Shown here one piece after another: positions 36,941 through 45,297 of a stretch of DNA of 64,000 bases. Each line of letters opens with the position of its first letter. The stretch's first letter is position 1. Below the pieces are notes generated by a model, which saw only the letters and a list, made by a program, of their open reading frames with translations, did no database searches and had not been told where the DNA came from. Made by a program: the position numbers and the translations under genes. This stretch comes from Skermanella stibiiresistens SB22 (GTDB lineage: Bacteria > Pseudomonadota > Alphaproteobacteria > Azospirillales > Azospirillaceae), in NCBI RefSeq assembly GCF_000576635.1, contig NZ_AVFL01000018.1:81535-145534 (forward strand). Reading direction: 5' to 3'.

Positions 36941-36955
36941 CTGGACAGGTTCCAG
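36941..36955 (+). promoter_or_regulatory. CTGGA-N5-TCCAG palindrome, copy 2 (candidate enhancer site)
   Basis: CTGGACAGGTTCCAG lies exactly 111 bp before the second sigma-54 promoter, as in copy 1, and is followed by the same GCAAACTCGACGG. Sequence between palindrome and promoter has diverged while both sites are kept, which argues for function. Confidence 0.6.
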
Positions 36956-37051
36956 CAAACTCGACGGGAACGGTCGCCGTCCTCACCGCCAGAGACAAGG
37001 GATCGCGGGGAAACCCCGACGGCAAGCGGTTTTCGCCACCCCACTCGATAG

Positions 37052-37067
37052 TGGCATATCCCTTGCT
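37052..37067 (+). promoter_or_regulatory. Sigma-54 promoter of second Gly/Ser-rich gene
   Basis: TGGCATATCCCTTGCT, with GG-N10-GC spacing, one change from copy 1 (C to T). It is 76 bp before the ATG at 37143, the same geometry as copy 1. Confidence 0.83.
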
Positions 37068-37142
37068 ATTGGGTAATCCATCGGCGGACGGCGAGAGTGC
37101 CGACGGCGCGGACGAATAAACCTTCGATTAGCGGAGAACATC

Positions 37143-37400
37143 ATGAGCAGCAGAATCGGCATCGAGCAGAGCGGCAAGTCGGGCGGTGACGCCGTTGGTC
37201 ATTCCACTTCGGACTCGATGGGCCTCGGCGGCGCCGGCATGGGTTCGGCGTCGGCCTTCGGCGGCCTTGGCGGCGGTTCCGCCTCGGGTACCGCTTCGGG
37301 CTTCGGCGGCGCGTCGGATTCGTCCTCGGACGCGGCTGGCGCCCTGGGTGGCGACATCAGCGACAACACCTCGATCGGTTCGATCTCGATCAATTCCTGA
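37143..37400 (+). CDS. Gly/Ser-rich 85-residue protein B (paralogue of A)
   Basis: 85 residues. It begins MSSRIGIEQSGKSGGDAVGH and ends ALGGDISDNTSIGSISINS. Compared with protein A, 13 residues differ, mostly conservative or in the Gly/Ser-rich centre, and the length is the same with no gaps. Ends are nearly invariant, so selection acts on the protein. ATG 37143 has CGGAG upstream in the conserved leader. It has its own sigma-54 promoter and a strong terminator. No known family recognised; it may be lineage-specific. Confidence 0.85.
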   Translation: MSSRIGIEQSGKSGGDAVGHSTSDSMGLGGAGMGSASAFGGLGGGSASGTASGFGGASDSSSDAAGALGGDISDNTSIGSISINS

Positions 37401-37449
37401 CAACGCGCCGGACCATCGGCCCGGACGTCGCGGAACCGCGGATCATGGA

Positions 37450-37483
37450 AAAAGCGCGGCATCCCTGGGGTGCCGCGCTTTTC
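37450..37483 (+). terminator. Terminator after protein B gene
   Basis: 12-bp perfect stem AAAAGCGCGGCA / TGCCGCGCTTTT with a 9-nt loop, ending in TTTT. The A-tract on the left arm means it can work in both directions and may also serve the leftward gene at 37515-37751. Confidence 0.88.
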
Positions 37484-37514
37484 TCGTGTCTTCGGGAATG
37501 TATCCGCGAAACGC

Positions 37515-37751
37515 TCAGTTGTTGTGAGCGGCCGTGTCGCCAGGGCCGCGGGGCCGCGCGCCGGCGGCGTCGAATCCCTTGCGGATCATGAGGAAGATCA
37601 CCGCGATGGCGACGGCGAAAACGATCAGTCCGAGGTAATAGAAGGTGTTGTCAGCCGCGCGGGACGACACGAAAAGACCGATGATGCCGATCACGCCGAT
37701 CACACCGCCGGTAATCCATTTGCCGAGATTCTCCAACTTCCCCTCCTCCAT
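37515..37751 (-). CDS. Small two-helix membrane protein
   Basis: 78 residues with two hydrophobic helices (ITGGVIGVIGIIGLFVS and FYYLGLIVFAVAIAVIFLMI) and a polar C-terminus (GARPRGPGDTAAHNN). The start is ATG 37751 with GGAGG upstream (CCTCC on the plus strand). It resembles small uncharacterised proteins in related bacteria. No role known; convergent with the Gly/Ser-rich gene B. Confidence 0.65.
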   Translation of the reverse strand: MEEGKLENLGKWITGGVIGVIGIIGLFVSSRAADNTFYYLGLIVFAVAIAVIFLMIRKGFDAAGARPRGPGDTAAHNN

Positions 37752-37856
37752 TCCGGTAGACGGCTGTCCGCCGTCCTGATGTGATGTCCCTCATCTAATA
37801 GGCAAATGGCGCTGTTGTCGCAATCGATCCCTGAGGCGGGGCGAAAAGCCAGCGAC

Positions 37857-39278
37857 CTACCCGCCACCCCCGGGAAGTTCCAGCATGAAACGGGTGCCTT
37901 GGCCGCCGCTTTCGATCAGGCGGACGTCGCCGCCATGGGCGCGGGCGACCTCCCGGGCGATCGCCAGTCCAAGGCCGGTACCGCCGGCCCGCGCCGAACC
38001 GGCGAAGGGCTGGAACAGGTTCTCGCGCGCGCGGGGCGCCAGTCCCGGGCCATTGTCCGCGACCGTCACGGCGATCCGCCCCCCCTCCCGCACGGGGGCC
38101 GCGGCCGTGACGGTGACCTCGGTGGCGCCCGCCTCCAAGGCGTTGCGGCCGAGATTGACCAAGGCCCGCGCCAACTGTTCACGGTCGGCCCGCACCCGTA
38201 ATCCCTTCGCCACGTGGTTGACCCAGGAGACACCGTCGCGCGCCTCCGGCAGCAGCTCCGCGCCGACCTCCTCCACGATCTCGGCCAGCGGGATGTCCGC
38301 GCGGTGGAGCGGCAGCGCGCCATCCCGCGAATAGGCCAGCGTCTGGCTGCACAGCTCGACCGCCCGGTCGATCGACCGCATCAGGCGCGGCGTCACGCGC
38401 CGAACCTCGGGATCGCCACTATCCGCCAGCCGTTCGGAAACCAGGGCGGCGGTCGACAGGATGTTGCGGAGGTCGTGGTTGATCTTGGTGACCGCCGTCC
38501 CGAGCGCCGCCAGACGCTCTTTCTGACGCAAGGCCGAGCGGAGCGCCGACTGCATGTCGATCAGCTCGCGCTGGGCCATGCCGATCTCGTCGGCCCTGCG
38601 GGTATGTGGCAGCGTCGCCGACAGGTCCTCCGGATCGCGGCGGAACGCCATCATGCTGGCGGTGATCCGCCGCATCGGCTGCACCATCAGGGCGTTGAGG
38701 CTGAGGAAGACCAGCCCGGCCGTGATGAGCGAGATCAGGACCGAGAGCGCCAGGATACGCTCGGCGAAATCGAACATCTCGGCCCGCAGCGGCGCCTCGT
38801 CCAGCACCACCTCGACCACCGCCCGATTGTCCTTGGGCGACATTCCCGTCACCTTGATCACGCGGTCGTCGTGCAGGGTCAGCAAGGAGACCGCGTCCAT
38901 GATCATGTCGAACCACATGGCGCGGCGCAGGTCGTAGGTCTGGTCGACGGTCGGCGCCACGGTCGAGCTGAGCATGTAGATGCGCTGGTCCGGCAGGATC
39001 AGGTCGACCGAATAGGCGCCGACATGGCCGAGCAGCTTGCCCTCCAGTTCCGGGGTGACCATCTGGTCCGGCGCCGCCTCGATCGTCAGGGCGGCGAGAT
39101 GACCGGCCGCCATCCGCCCCTCCAACCAGGTCTGGCGGAAGCGGGCGACCGATGGCGCGAAGATCAGCACCTCCGCCAGCATGACGAACAGGATCGTCAT
39201 CACCAGGAGCTTGGCCGACAGGCTGGCCAAGGGGCTGGTGACGAACTTGCGGAGAGGCATGGCCGGAAGGGTATCCAT
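37857..39278 (-). CDS. HAMP sensor histidine kinase
   Basis: About 473 residues. Two membrane helices (LLVMTILFVMLAEVLIFAP; ILALSVLISLITAGLVFLSL) flank a periplasmic domain of ~130 residues. HAMP follows (MVQPMRRITASMMAFRRDPE), then HisKA with H in KINHDLRNILSTAALVSERL, and HATPase with NLGRNALEAG, DNGPGLAP and GTGLGLAIA. I use ATG 39278; ATG 39260 is also possible, and a TTG at 39308 is less likely. An 8-bp inverted repeat overlaps the start. No response regulator is next to it. Confidence 0.9.
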   Translation of the reverse strand: MDTLPAMPLRKFVTSPLASLSAKLLVMTILFVMLAEVLIFAPSVARFRQTWLEGRMAAGHLAALTIEAAPDQMVTPELEGKLLGHVGAYSVDLILPDQRIYMLSSTVAPTVDQTYDLRRAMWFDMIMDAVSLLTLHDDRVIKVTGMSPKDNRAVVEVVLDEAPLRAEMFDFAERILALSVLISLITAGLVFLSLNALMVQPMRRITASMMAFRRDPEDLSATLPHTRRADEIGMAQRELIDMQSALRSALRQKERLAALGTAVTKINHDLRNILSTAALVSERLADSGDPEVRRVTPRLMRSIDRAVELCSQTLAYSRDGALPLHRADIPLAEIVEEVGAELLPEARDGVSWVNHVAKGLRVRADREQLARALVNLGRNALEAGATEVTVTAAAPVREGGRIAVTVADNGPGLAPRARENLFQPFAGSARAGGTGLGLAIAREVARAHGGDVRLIESGGQGTRFMLELPGGGG

Positions 39279-39297
39279 TCCATTGGGGGTGGATACC
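39270..39297 (-). promoter_or_regulatory. Inverted repeat over the kinase start
   Basis: GGTATCCA (39270-39277) pairs with TGGATACC (39290-39297) across 12 nt. It spans the likely start codon of the sensor kinase. It may be an operator or an mRNA hairpin that limits translation. Confidence 0.4.
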
Positions 39298-39342
39298 TTA
39301 TACGTCAAATACCGCTGGCTTGAACCGCCTTCGCGGACCCGC

Positions 39343-40755
39343 TCAGCCGAACCAGCCGAGGAACCGCACCAGCCCGCGGGTCCGTCCGCTGAACAGCTTG
39401 GGTGTATAGAAGCCGCCGGCGGCGCGCTTGCTGGCTTCCCCCAGGGTCGGATAGGGTGCCACCATCGACGCGATGGCGCCGATCTTCAGCTTTTGGGAGA
39501 TCGCCAGGCACCAGACCTGGATCAACTCGCCGGCGTGGGCACCGACGATCGAGGCGCCGAGGATGCGGCCGTTGGGCAGCGTGACGACCTTGACCTTGCC
39601 TTCGGTGTCACGCTCCGCCTGGGCGCGGTCGTTCTCCTCGAACCCCCAGGTCAGCACCCTGACCTCGCCATGGGATTCGCGCGCCTGGGCCTCGGTCAGG
39701 CCGACATGCGCCAGTTCCGGCTCGGTATAGGTGACCCATGGCAGCGCCGAGTAATCGACCTTGGCCGGCAGCCGGAACAGCGCGTTGCGGATCACGATGC
39801 CGGCGTGATAGCCCGCGATGTGGGTGAACTGCGGGCCACCGGCGACATCGCCCACCGCGAACACGCGGCGGTTGGTGGTGCGCAGCCGGGCATCCGTCTT
39901 GACCCCCCTGGCGCTGAACTCGATGCCCGCCGCCTCCAGACCCAGCCCGTCCACGTTGGCTTGACGGCCAGCCGCCACCAGCAGGTCCGAGCCCTCCACC
40001 CGCCCGCCGCCATCCAGGATCACGGCGACGCCGTTGCCATGGCGCTCGACCCGCGCCACCTCGACCCCCTCGCGCAGGTCGACGCCCTCCGCCGTGATCC
40101 GGTCTCGCACGATCGCCACCAGATCCGGATCGTCCTTGGGCAGGATGGAGTCCTTCTGCAGGACGGTGACGCGGGCGCCCAGACGGCGGTGGGCCTGCGC
40201 CATCTCCATGCCGATCGGTCCGCCGCCGATGATGATCAGATGATCGGGAGCGGACCGGCGCTCGAAGATCGTCTCGTTGGTCAGGAAGGGCACGTCCGCG
40301 AGGCCGGCGACTGGCGGCGTGGCCGCCCGCGACCCGGTCGCCAGCACGAACCGCCGGGCGCGGATGGTGTCACCCCCCGCTTCGACCGTTTCGGGACCGG
40401 TGAAGCGGGCGCTCGCCTGGATGACGCGGACGCCCAGTCCCTCGAACCGCTGGACGGAGTCGTTGGGCGCTATCGCGGCGATCACACCGTGGACATGGTC
40501 GTGGACGCGGGCGAAGTCGATCTCGGGTTCATGCCCATTGACGCCGAAGCGCCCGGCGTGGCGCACCGCGTCGGCGGCCCGTCCCGCGGCCAGCAACGAC
40601 TTGGACGGGACACAGCCATAGTTGAGGCAGTCGCCGCCCATGGCGCCGCGCTCGATCAGCACGGTGGAGGCCCCCATCTGGACCGCCCCCGCCGCGACCG
40701 ACAAACCGCCGGACCCCGCCCCGATGACGCAGATATCGGTCTTGATCTCAGCCAT
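39343..40755 (-). CDS. MerA-like FAD pyridine-nucleotide-disulfide oxidoreductase
   Basis: 470 residues. FAD-binding CVIGAGSGGLSVAAG, redox-active disulfide GGDCLNYGCVPSK (C-x4-C), NAD(P)-binding HLIIIGGGPIGMEMAQAHRR, second FAD motif VFAVGDVAGG, and dimerisation domain. At the C-terminal catalytic region it has APYPTLGE, without the usual His of lipoamide dehydrogenase and without a MerA terminal Cys pair. No merR, merT or merP is near, so mercury reduction is doubtful. It overlaps the TVP38 gene by 8 bp; the same two are fused in some bacteria, pointing to a membrane-linked redox role. Confidence 0.88.
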   Translation of the reverse strand: MAEIKTDICVIGAGSGGLSVAAGAVQMGASTVLIERGAMGGDCLNYGCVPSKSLLAAGRAADAVRHAGRFGVNGHEPEIDFARVHDHVHGVIAAIAPNDSVQRFEGLGVRVIQASARFTGPETVEAGGDTIRARRFVLATGSRAATPPVAGLADVPFLTNETIFERRSAPDHLIIIGGGPIGMEMAQAHRRLGARVTVLQKDSILPKDDPDLVAIVRDRITAEGVDLREGVEVARVERHGNGVAVILDGGGRVEGSDLLVAAGRQANVDGLGLEAAGIEFSARGVKTDARLRTTNRRVFAVGDVAGGPQFTHIAGYHAGIVIRNALFRLPAKVDYSALPWVTYTEPELAHVGLTEAQARESHGEVRVLTWGFEENDRAQAERDTEGKVKVVTLPNGRILGASIVGAHAGELIQVWCLAISQKLKIGAIASMVAPYPTLGEASKRAAGGFYTPKLFSGRTRGLVRFLGWFG

Positions 40756-41494
40756 GGGTGCTCGCTCCCGTGTTCTTGCCGGATTTGATCTTCTTATAGA
40801 TGACCGGCACCAGCGCCAGCAGCGACAGCGCCACGATCGGCAGCAGGATTTCCGGCGTGAAGATGATTTTCAGATCGGGCGTGCCACCGGACTCGAACAC
40901 CGCGCCGACGCCGTTGCCGACCGAGGCGTAGACGAAGCTGCCGGGGATGATGCCGAGAAACGTGCCGATCACATAGGTGCCGAGCGGCACGCCCAGGAAG
41001 GCCGGCACCAGATTGACCAGCCAGAATGGGAACAGGGGCACCAGCCGCAGCACGAGCAGATAGCTGAGCGCGTTCTCCCGGAACCCCGCCTCCAGCCGCT
41101 CCATCCAGGGGCCGGCGCGCTTCCTCAAACCATTGCCCAGGGCGGTGCGCGCCGCGAGGAAAACCCCCACGGCACCCAAAGTGGCACCGATCACGACATA
41201 GAAGCCGCCGGCCACCGTGCCGAACAGGAATCCGCCGGCGATGGTCAAGACGGCGGCGCCGGGGATCGAGAACGCGACGGCCAGGGCGTAGAGTCCCATG
41301 AAGGCCAGCGGCGCCACGATGGGATGACGCCCGACCAAGTCGAGCAGCACCTCGCGGTTTTCGCCCAGGCTGGAGAAGCTGAGATAGTGGTGGAAGCCCA
41401 GCCCGAAGAAGGCGGCCAGTCCGGCCGCCAGAAGCACCAGCGGCAGGAACCGCTTGGCGGTAGAGGGGGTGGACATCTGTTCGGCGGCGGCCAT
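40748..41494 (-). CDS. TVP38/TMEM64 (DedA-like) membrane protein
   Basis: 248 residues with about six membrane segments. The family core is present (FSIPGAAVLTIAGGFLFGTV, then GATLGAVGVFLAARTALG, then LRLVPLFPFWLVNLVPAFLG and GTFLGIIPGSFVYASVGNG). ATG 41494 is chosen (AAGGATCC upstream); in-frame starts up to 41545 and an ATG at 41476 are alternatives. It overlaps the MerA-like oxidoreductase. DedA/TVP38 proteins are linked to lipid scrambling or transport; the pair's substrate is unknown. Confidence 0.87.
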   Translation of the reverse strand: MAAAEQMSTPSTAKRFLPLVLLAAGLAAFFGLGFHHYLSFSSLGENREVLLDLVGRHPIVAPLAFMGLYALAVAFSIPGAAVLTIAGGFLFGTVAGGFYVVIGATLGAVGVFLAARTALGNGLRKRAGPWMERLEAGFRENALSYLLVLRLVPLFPFWLVNLVPAFLGVPLGTYVIGTFLGIIPGSFVYASVGNGVGAVFESGGTPDLKIIFTPEILLPIVALSLLALVPVIYKKIKSGKNTGASTHG

Positions 41495-41658
41495 GGATCC
41501 TTGATCTCCATCAGCGGAGGGGTCTTCGAGAGGTAACATCGGCACCGTTCACCAGCCAGTCACCTTGCCGTGAGCCGGGCCGTGAAGAGGAACCGTGAGG
41601 TTGCCATGGCTTGGCGGTTGATACGGGGCAACGACAGGTCAACGGGAGAGCCAGCGCC

Positions 41659-42441
41659 ATGGCCCAGCGAAAGAGCAGCCAGCCCACGGAAATCGTCGAG
41701 CGCGGCAACATCTATTTCATCTACCGTCCCAAGGTGCGGGGTGAGGATGAACCGGAGGAGATCGCCGACGGCATCGATGACATCGAGCGTTTCCACATGG
41801 TGCTGCGCCCGGACGGCGTCAGCCTTTTCCGCCTGATGACGATCGGCCGGAAGCGCCTGCCGGACACCGAGGACCATGAGCGGAACTGGGGTTTCGTCGA
41901 TCTGATCGCCAAATCCGCCAAGGAGATCACGGCGGAGTTGGGCGAGGACCACTACGACACCAAGACCCGAGGCGAGCGCGTACGTCCCGCCGCGCGCCCC
42001 GCCGGGGAGGGCGTGTACGTGCTGACGCGGACCGGCCACACCCTGCATCTGGCGTACGCGCTGGAGCTTCCCGAGAAACCCGGTCCCGTCCAGAAGGAGT
42101 TGAACATCCAGGACGAGGGCAGCTTCGCGCTGTCGGTCAAGAACCCGAAGAAGGGATCCCCGCCCAATACCGGCCTCGGCGACAACCAGGAGGCGGAATA
42201 TCCCGCCAAGCTCCAGAAGGAGTTCGGCGACCGCCGTTTCGCGACCGAGGACACTCGCCTGCTCGATTACGCCGGGGCGGAGTTCATCCTGATCGGAGCG
42301 GGACACGATGTCGAACGTCATCTCGGTGTCGACCTGGAACCGGAGGACGAGACCGAGGGCAGTGCCGACATCTTCAAGCAACTGCGGATATCCAAGGGCA
42401 AGCATCCGATCGAGCCGCTGCTGACCGGCGAGTGGCGCTGA
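41659..42441 (+). CDS. Conserved hypothetical protein
   Basis: 260 residues, soluble and acidic. It starts [20 protein letters not shown] with GGGAG upstream of ATG 41659. Visible blocks include [52 protein letters not shown] and the C-terminal [17 protein letters not shown] recall similar sequences as uncharacterised bacterial proteins but no function. Monocistronic, just before the rpmH promoter. Confidence 0.8.
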   Translation: MAQRKSSQPTEIVERGNIYFIYRPKVRGEDEPEEIADGIDDIERFHMVLRPDGVSLFRLMTIGRKRLPDTEDHERNWGFVDLIAKSAKEITAELGEDHYDTKTRGERVRPAARPAGEGVYVLTRTGHTLHLAYALELPEKPGPVQKELNIQDEGSFALSVKNPKKGSPPNTGLGDNQEAEYPAKLQKEFGDRRFATEDTRLLDYAGAEFILIGAGHDVERHLGVDLEPEDETEGSADIFKQLRISKGKHPIEPLLTGEWR

Positions 42442-42482
42442 TCCAAGCCCTGGATGTCGAACTCCCGCAGGGTGCTTACTCA

Positions 42483-42511
42483 TTGACTCGGACCACCCCT
42501 GCCCCTATACA
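42483..42511 (+). promoter_or_regulatory. Sigma-70-type promoter of rpmH
   Basis: TTGACT (42483-42488), 17 bp, TATACA (42506-42511). It is 46 bp before the rpmH start and should drive the rpmH-rnpA-yidD-yidC block. Confidence 0.8.
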
Positions 42512-42556
42512 CCGTCCTTCGTTTTTGGGTTCACCTGTTTTAACGGAGTGTGTGTC

Positions 42557-42691
42557 GTGAAACGCACGTACCAGCCGAGTAAGATCGTGCGCAAGCACCG
42601 GCACGGTTTTCGCGCCCGTATGGCCACTGTTGGTGGTCGCCGGGTTCTGTCCGCCCGCCGGTCCAGGGGCCGCAAGCGCCTCAGCGCTTAA
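42557..42691 (+). CDS. rpmH: 50S ribosomal protein L34
   Basis: 44 residues, starting at GTG 42557: [20 protein letters not shown], then ending in [10 protein letters not shown]. The family is very short and highly basic and this copy is complete. It is a component of the large ribosomal subunit. It is followed 5 bp later by rnpA, the near-universal order. A good promoter lies upstream. Confidence 0.97.
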   Translation: MKRTYQPSKIVRKHRHGFRARMATVGGRRVLSARRSRGRKRLSA

Positions 42692-42696
42692 GCCCA

Positions 42697-43095
42697 ATGC
42701 CGCCCGAAGGGAGCGCGTCCGGACTCGGACGTCTCAAACGGCGGCCGGAATTCCTGGCTGTGGCCGGTGCGCGCCGCAAGTGGGTCGCACCCGGCTTGAT
42801 CCTGCAAGCCCGCCGCCATGACGATCGCCAGCACCCCGGTGCGGGCGAGGCTTTGACGCGCGTGGGCTTCACGGCCAGCAAGAAGGTCGGCAACGCCGTC
42901 GCCCGCAATCGGGCGAAACGGCGTCTTCGCGCGCTCGCGCAGGAGATCATGACGGAGCATGGCGCTCCCGAAACGGATTTCGTGCTGATCGCGCGCGGCG
43001 AGACGCTGGTCCGCCCGTGGGACGACTTGCGCCAGGATTTGACGACTTGCCTCAAACGCCTCAAGGCGTGGCGGTCGTCAGCCGAGGTTTCGTGA
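42697..43095 (+). CDS. rnpA: Ribonuclease P protein component
   Basis: 132 residues, basic. Family signature GFTASKKVGNAVARNRAKRR is intact (the RNR motif that binds P RNA). N-terminal GRLKRRPEFLAV is typical. It acts with the RNase P RNA to cut tRNA 5' ends. Its stop overlaps the yidD start by 1 bp (TGATG), so the two are coupled. Confidence 0.95.
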   Translation: MPPEGSASGLGRLKRRPEFLAVAGARRKWVAPGLILQARRHDDRQHPGAGEALTRVGFTASKKVGNAVARNRAKRRLRALAQEIMTEHGAPETDFVLIARGETLVRPWDDLRQDLTTCLKRLKAWRSSAEVS

Positions 43096-43415
43096 TGACG
43101 AGGCTCTGGAGCGGTGTGGCGGGCGCCAGTCCGGCGGCATACCTGCTGCGCGGCCTGGTGACGCTTTACCAGTGGACCTTGGCGCCGATTTTGGGCAACA
43201 ACTGCCGCTTCGAACCAAGCTGTTCCAACTACGCTCTGGAAGCCCTATCTAAGCACGGAGCGATCCGCGGCGGTCTGATGGCGGGCTGGCGCATCCTGCG
43301 ATGCAATCCGTGGGGCGGAGCAGGCTGGGACCCGGTGCCCGACGCCAGACAGGCCGACGCCGGAAAAGCCGACAACGAAAAATACCATAACAGATGCGAT
43401 CACGGCAGGGACTGA
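43095..43415 (+). CDS. yidD: Membrane protein insertion efficiency factor YidD
   Basis: 106 residues. Core LVTLYQWTLAPILGNNCRFE followed by PSCSNYALEALSKHGAIRGG and RILRCNPWGGAGWDPVP carries the conserved cysteines. It is a small membrane-associated protein that helps YidC-dependent insertion. It has a ~20-residue polar C-terminal extension (ending NRCDHGRD). It overlaps rnpA by 1 bp and is 9 bp before yidC. Confidence 0.95.
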   Translation: MTRLWSGVAGASPAAYLLRGLVTLYQWTLAPILGNNCRFEPSCSNYALEALSKHGAIRGGLMAGWRILRCNPWGGAGWDPVPDARQADAGKADNEKYHNRCDHGRD

Positions 43416-43424
43416 CCAGGACCC

Positions 43425-45170
43425 ATGACTGACCAGCGCAACCTTCTCGTGGCGATCCTGCTGTCGATCGTCATCCTGCTCGGATTTCAGTATTTCTACG
43501 AAATCCCGCGCATGGAACAGCGCAAGGCGGAACTGGCGCAGCAGCGCGCGGAGGAGCAGGCCCGCCTGCCCGCCCCGACCACCCCCGACGGCGTCACCGC
43601 CGACGGCTCGCCCGTTCCCCTTCCCGGCGCTCCAGCGGCCGGCGCGCCGCGCGACCGCGGCGAGATCGTGGCGGCCGGGCAGCGCGTCCGGATCGACACG
43701 CCGCGCCTGCACGGCACGATCTCGACCATCGGCGCCCGGGTCGATGACCTGACGCTGGCGGATTACCACGTGACGCCCGACCGGGGCAGCCCTGAGATCG
43801 TGCTGCTGTCGCCCGCCGGGACCAGCCAGCCCTATTACGCCGAGTTCGGCTGGGTACCGGCCGCCGGAACCAACCAGCCGGTTCCCGACAGTTCCACCCA
43901 GTGGTCCGCCCCGGCCGAGCCGCTGACGCCCGACCGTCCCGTCACCATGACCTGGGACAACGGCCAGGGCCTTGTGTTCGAGAAGACGTTCACGGTCGAT
44001 CAGAACTACATGTTCTCGGTCACCCAACGCGTCCGCAACACGACCGACGCGCCGGTGGCGCTGGTGCCCTACGGCTTGGTGTCGCGCCATGGCACGCCGC
44101 CGACCCTGGGTTATTACATCCTGCACGAAGGTCCGTTGGGTGTCTTCGGTGGCACGCTGCACGAGTACAAGTACGGCGACATCAAGGAAGACGGCAACAT
44201 CCAGTACCAGACGACCGGTGGCTGGATGGGCATCACCGACAAGTATTGGCTGGTGTCGCTGGTTCCCGACCAGAACTCCAATCTCCAGTCGCGGATCCGT
44301 CACACCTCCACCAACGGGCAGGACCGTTATCAAGTCGATTATACCGGCCAGCCGATCACCGTGGCTCCGGGCGAGAGCACCGAGACGACCAACCGGCTGT
44401 TCGCCGGCGCCAAGCAGGTCAAGCTGCTGGACGCCTACTCCGATCAATACGGCATCAAGAATTTCGACCTCGCGATCGACTTCGGCTGGTTCTACTTCCT
44501 GACCAAGCCGTTCTTCTACGCGTTGGATTTCCTGGGCACGCTGTTCGGCAACTTCGGCGTCGCGATCCTGGTGTTCACCGTCTTCGTCAAGGCCCTGTTC
44601 TTCCCCCTGGCCAACAAGTCGTACAAGGCCATGAGCAAGATGAAGGCCTTGCAGCCGGAGATGACCAAGATCCGCGAGCGTTTCGGCGACGACCGCCAGC
44701 GGATGAGCCAGGAGATGATGGCGCTGTACAAGCGCGAGAAGGCCAATCCGGTCAGCGGCTGTCTGCCGATCGTGATCCAGATCCCGGTGTTCTTCGCGCT
44801 CTACAAGGTGCTGTTCGTCACCATCGAGATGCGGCACGCGCCGTTCTTCGGCTGGATCCACGACCTGTCGGCGCCCGATCCCACCACCATCTTCAACCTG
44901 TTCGGCCTGATCCCGTGGACGCCGCCGACCATGTTGCACCTGGGCGTGTGGCCGATCATCATGGGCATCACGATGTTCCTGCAGCAGAAGTTGAACCCGG
45001 CGCCGCCCGATCCGGTCCAGGCCAAGGTGTTCATGGCGCTGCCGTTCGTGTTCACCTTCATGCTGGCCAGCTTCCCGGCCGGTCTGGTGATCTACTGGGC
45101 GTGGAACAACAGCCTGTCGATCCTCCAGCAGTGGTTGATCATGCGCAAGATGGGCGTCAAGGTCACCTGA
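43425..45170 (+). CDS. yidC: Membrane protein insertase YidC
   Basis: 581 residues. N-terminal helix (NLLVAILLSIVILLGFQYFY), a Pro-rich linker, the large periplasmic beta domain (~90-330), then the conserved 5-helix Oxa1 core: FYFLTKPFFYALDFLGTLFG, MQ-like contact KMKALQPEMTKIRERFGDDR, then GCLPIVIQIPVFFALYKVLF. It inserts inner-membrane proteins with or without SecYEG. Typical Gram-negative form. ATG 43425 is used. Confidence 0.97.
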   Translation: MTDQRNLLVAILLSIVILLGFQYFYEIPRMEQRKAELAQQRAEEQARLPAPTTPDGVTADGSPVPLPGAPAAGAPRDRGEIVAAGQRVRIDTPRLHGTISTIGARVDDLTLADYHVTPDRGSPEIVLLSPAGTSQPYYAEFGWVPAAGTNQPVPDSSTQWSAPAEPLTPDRPVTMTWDNGQGLVFEKTFTVDQNYMFSVTQRVRNTTDAPVALVPYGLVSRHGTPPTLGYYILHEGPLGVFGGTLHEYKYGDIKEDGNIQYQTTGGWMGITDKYWLVSLVPDQNSNLQSRIRHTSTNGQDRYQVDYTGQPITVAPGESTETTNRLFAGAKQVKLLDAYSDQYGIKNFDLAIDFGWFYFLTKPFFYALDFLGTLFGNFGVAILVFTVFVKALFFPLANKSYKAMSKMKALQPEMTKIRERFGDDRQRMSQEMMALYKREKANPVSGCLPIVIQIPVFFALYKVLFVTIEMRHAPFFGWIHDLSAPDPTTIFNLFGLIPWTPPTMLHLGVWPIIMGITMFLQQKLNPAPPDPVQAKVFMALPFVFTFMLASFPAGLVIYWAWNNSLSILQQWLIMRKMGVKVT

Positions 45171-45220
45171 CCCATCAGGTAACCTGAACCACGGGACCTA
45201 GCGGCACCCGTCGAATACAG

Positions 45221-45250
45221 CGCCGCCCCGGGCAACCGCGGGCGGCGTTT
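45221..45250 (+). terminator. Hairpin between yidC and engB
   Basis: Stem CGCCGCCC / GGGCGGCG (8 bp) followed by TTT, 50 bp after yidC. It may be a weak terminator or an attenuator before engB. Confidence 0.5.
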
Positions 45251-45297
45251 CGCCATCCCGAGCTTGGGATGCGCGCCAGAACAAGGACAAGACCACG

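Noticed and set aside
36506..37400. Gly/Ser-rich repeats as a CRISPR or DNA tandem repeat
   Set aside because: The DNA repeats are codon-based within two intact genes that differ mostly by conservative changes, and there are no spacers or regular direct repeats.
39343..40755. Mercuric reductase
   Set aside because: No C-terminal Cys pair, no heavy-metal-binding N-terminal domain and no mer genes; annotated only as MerA-like.
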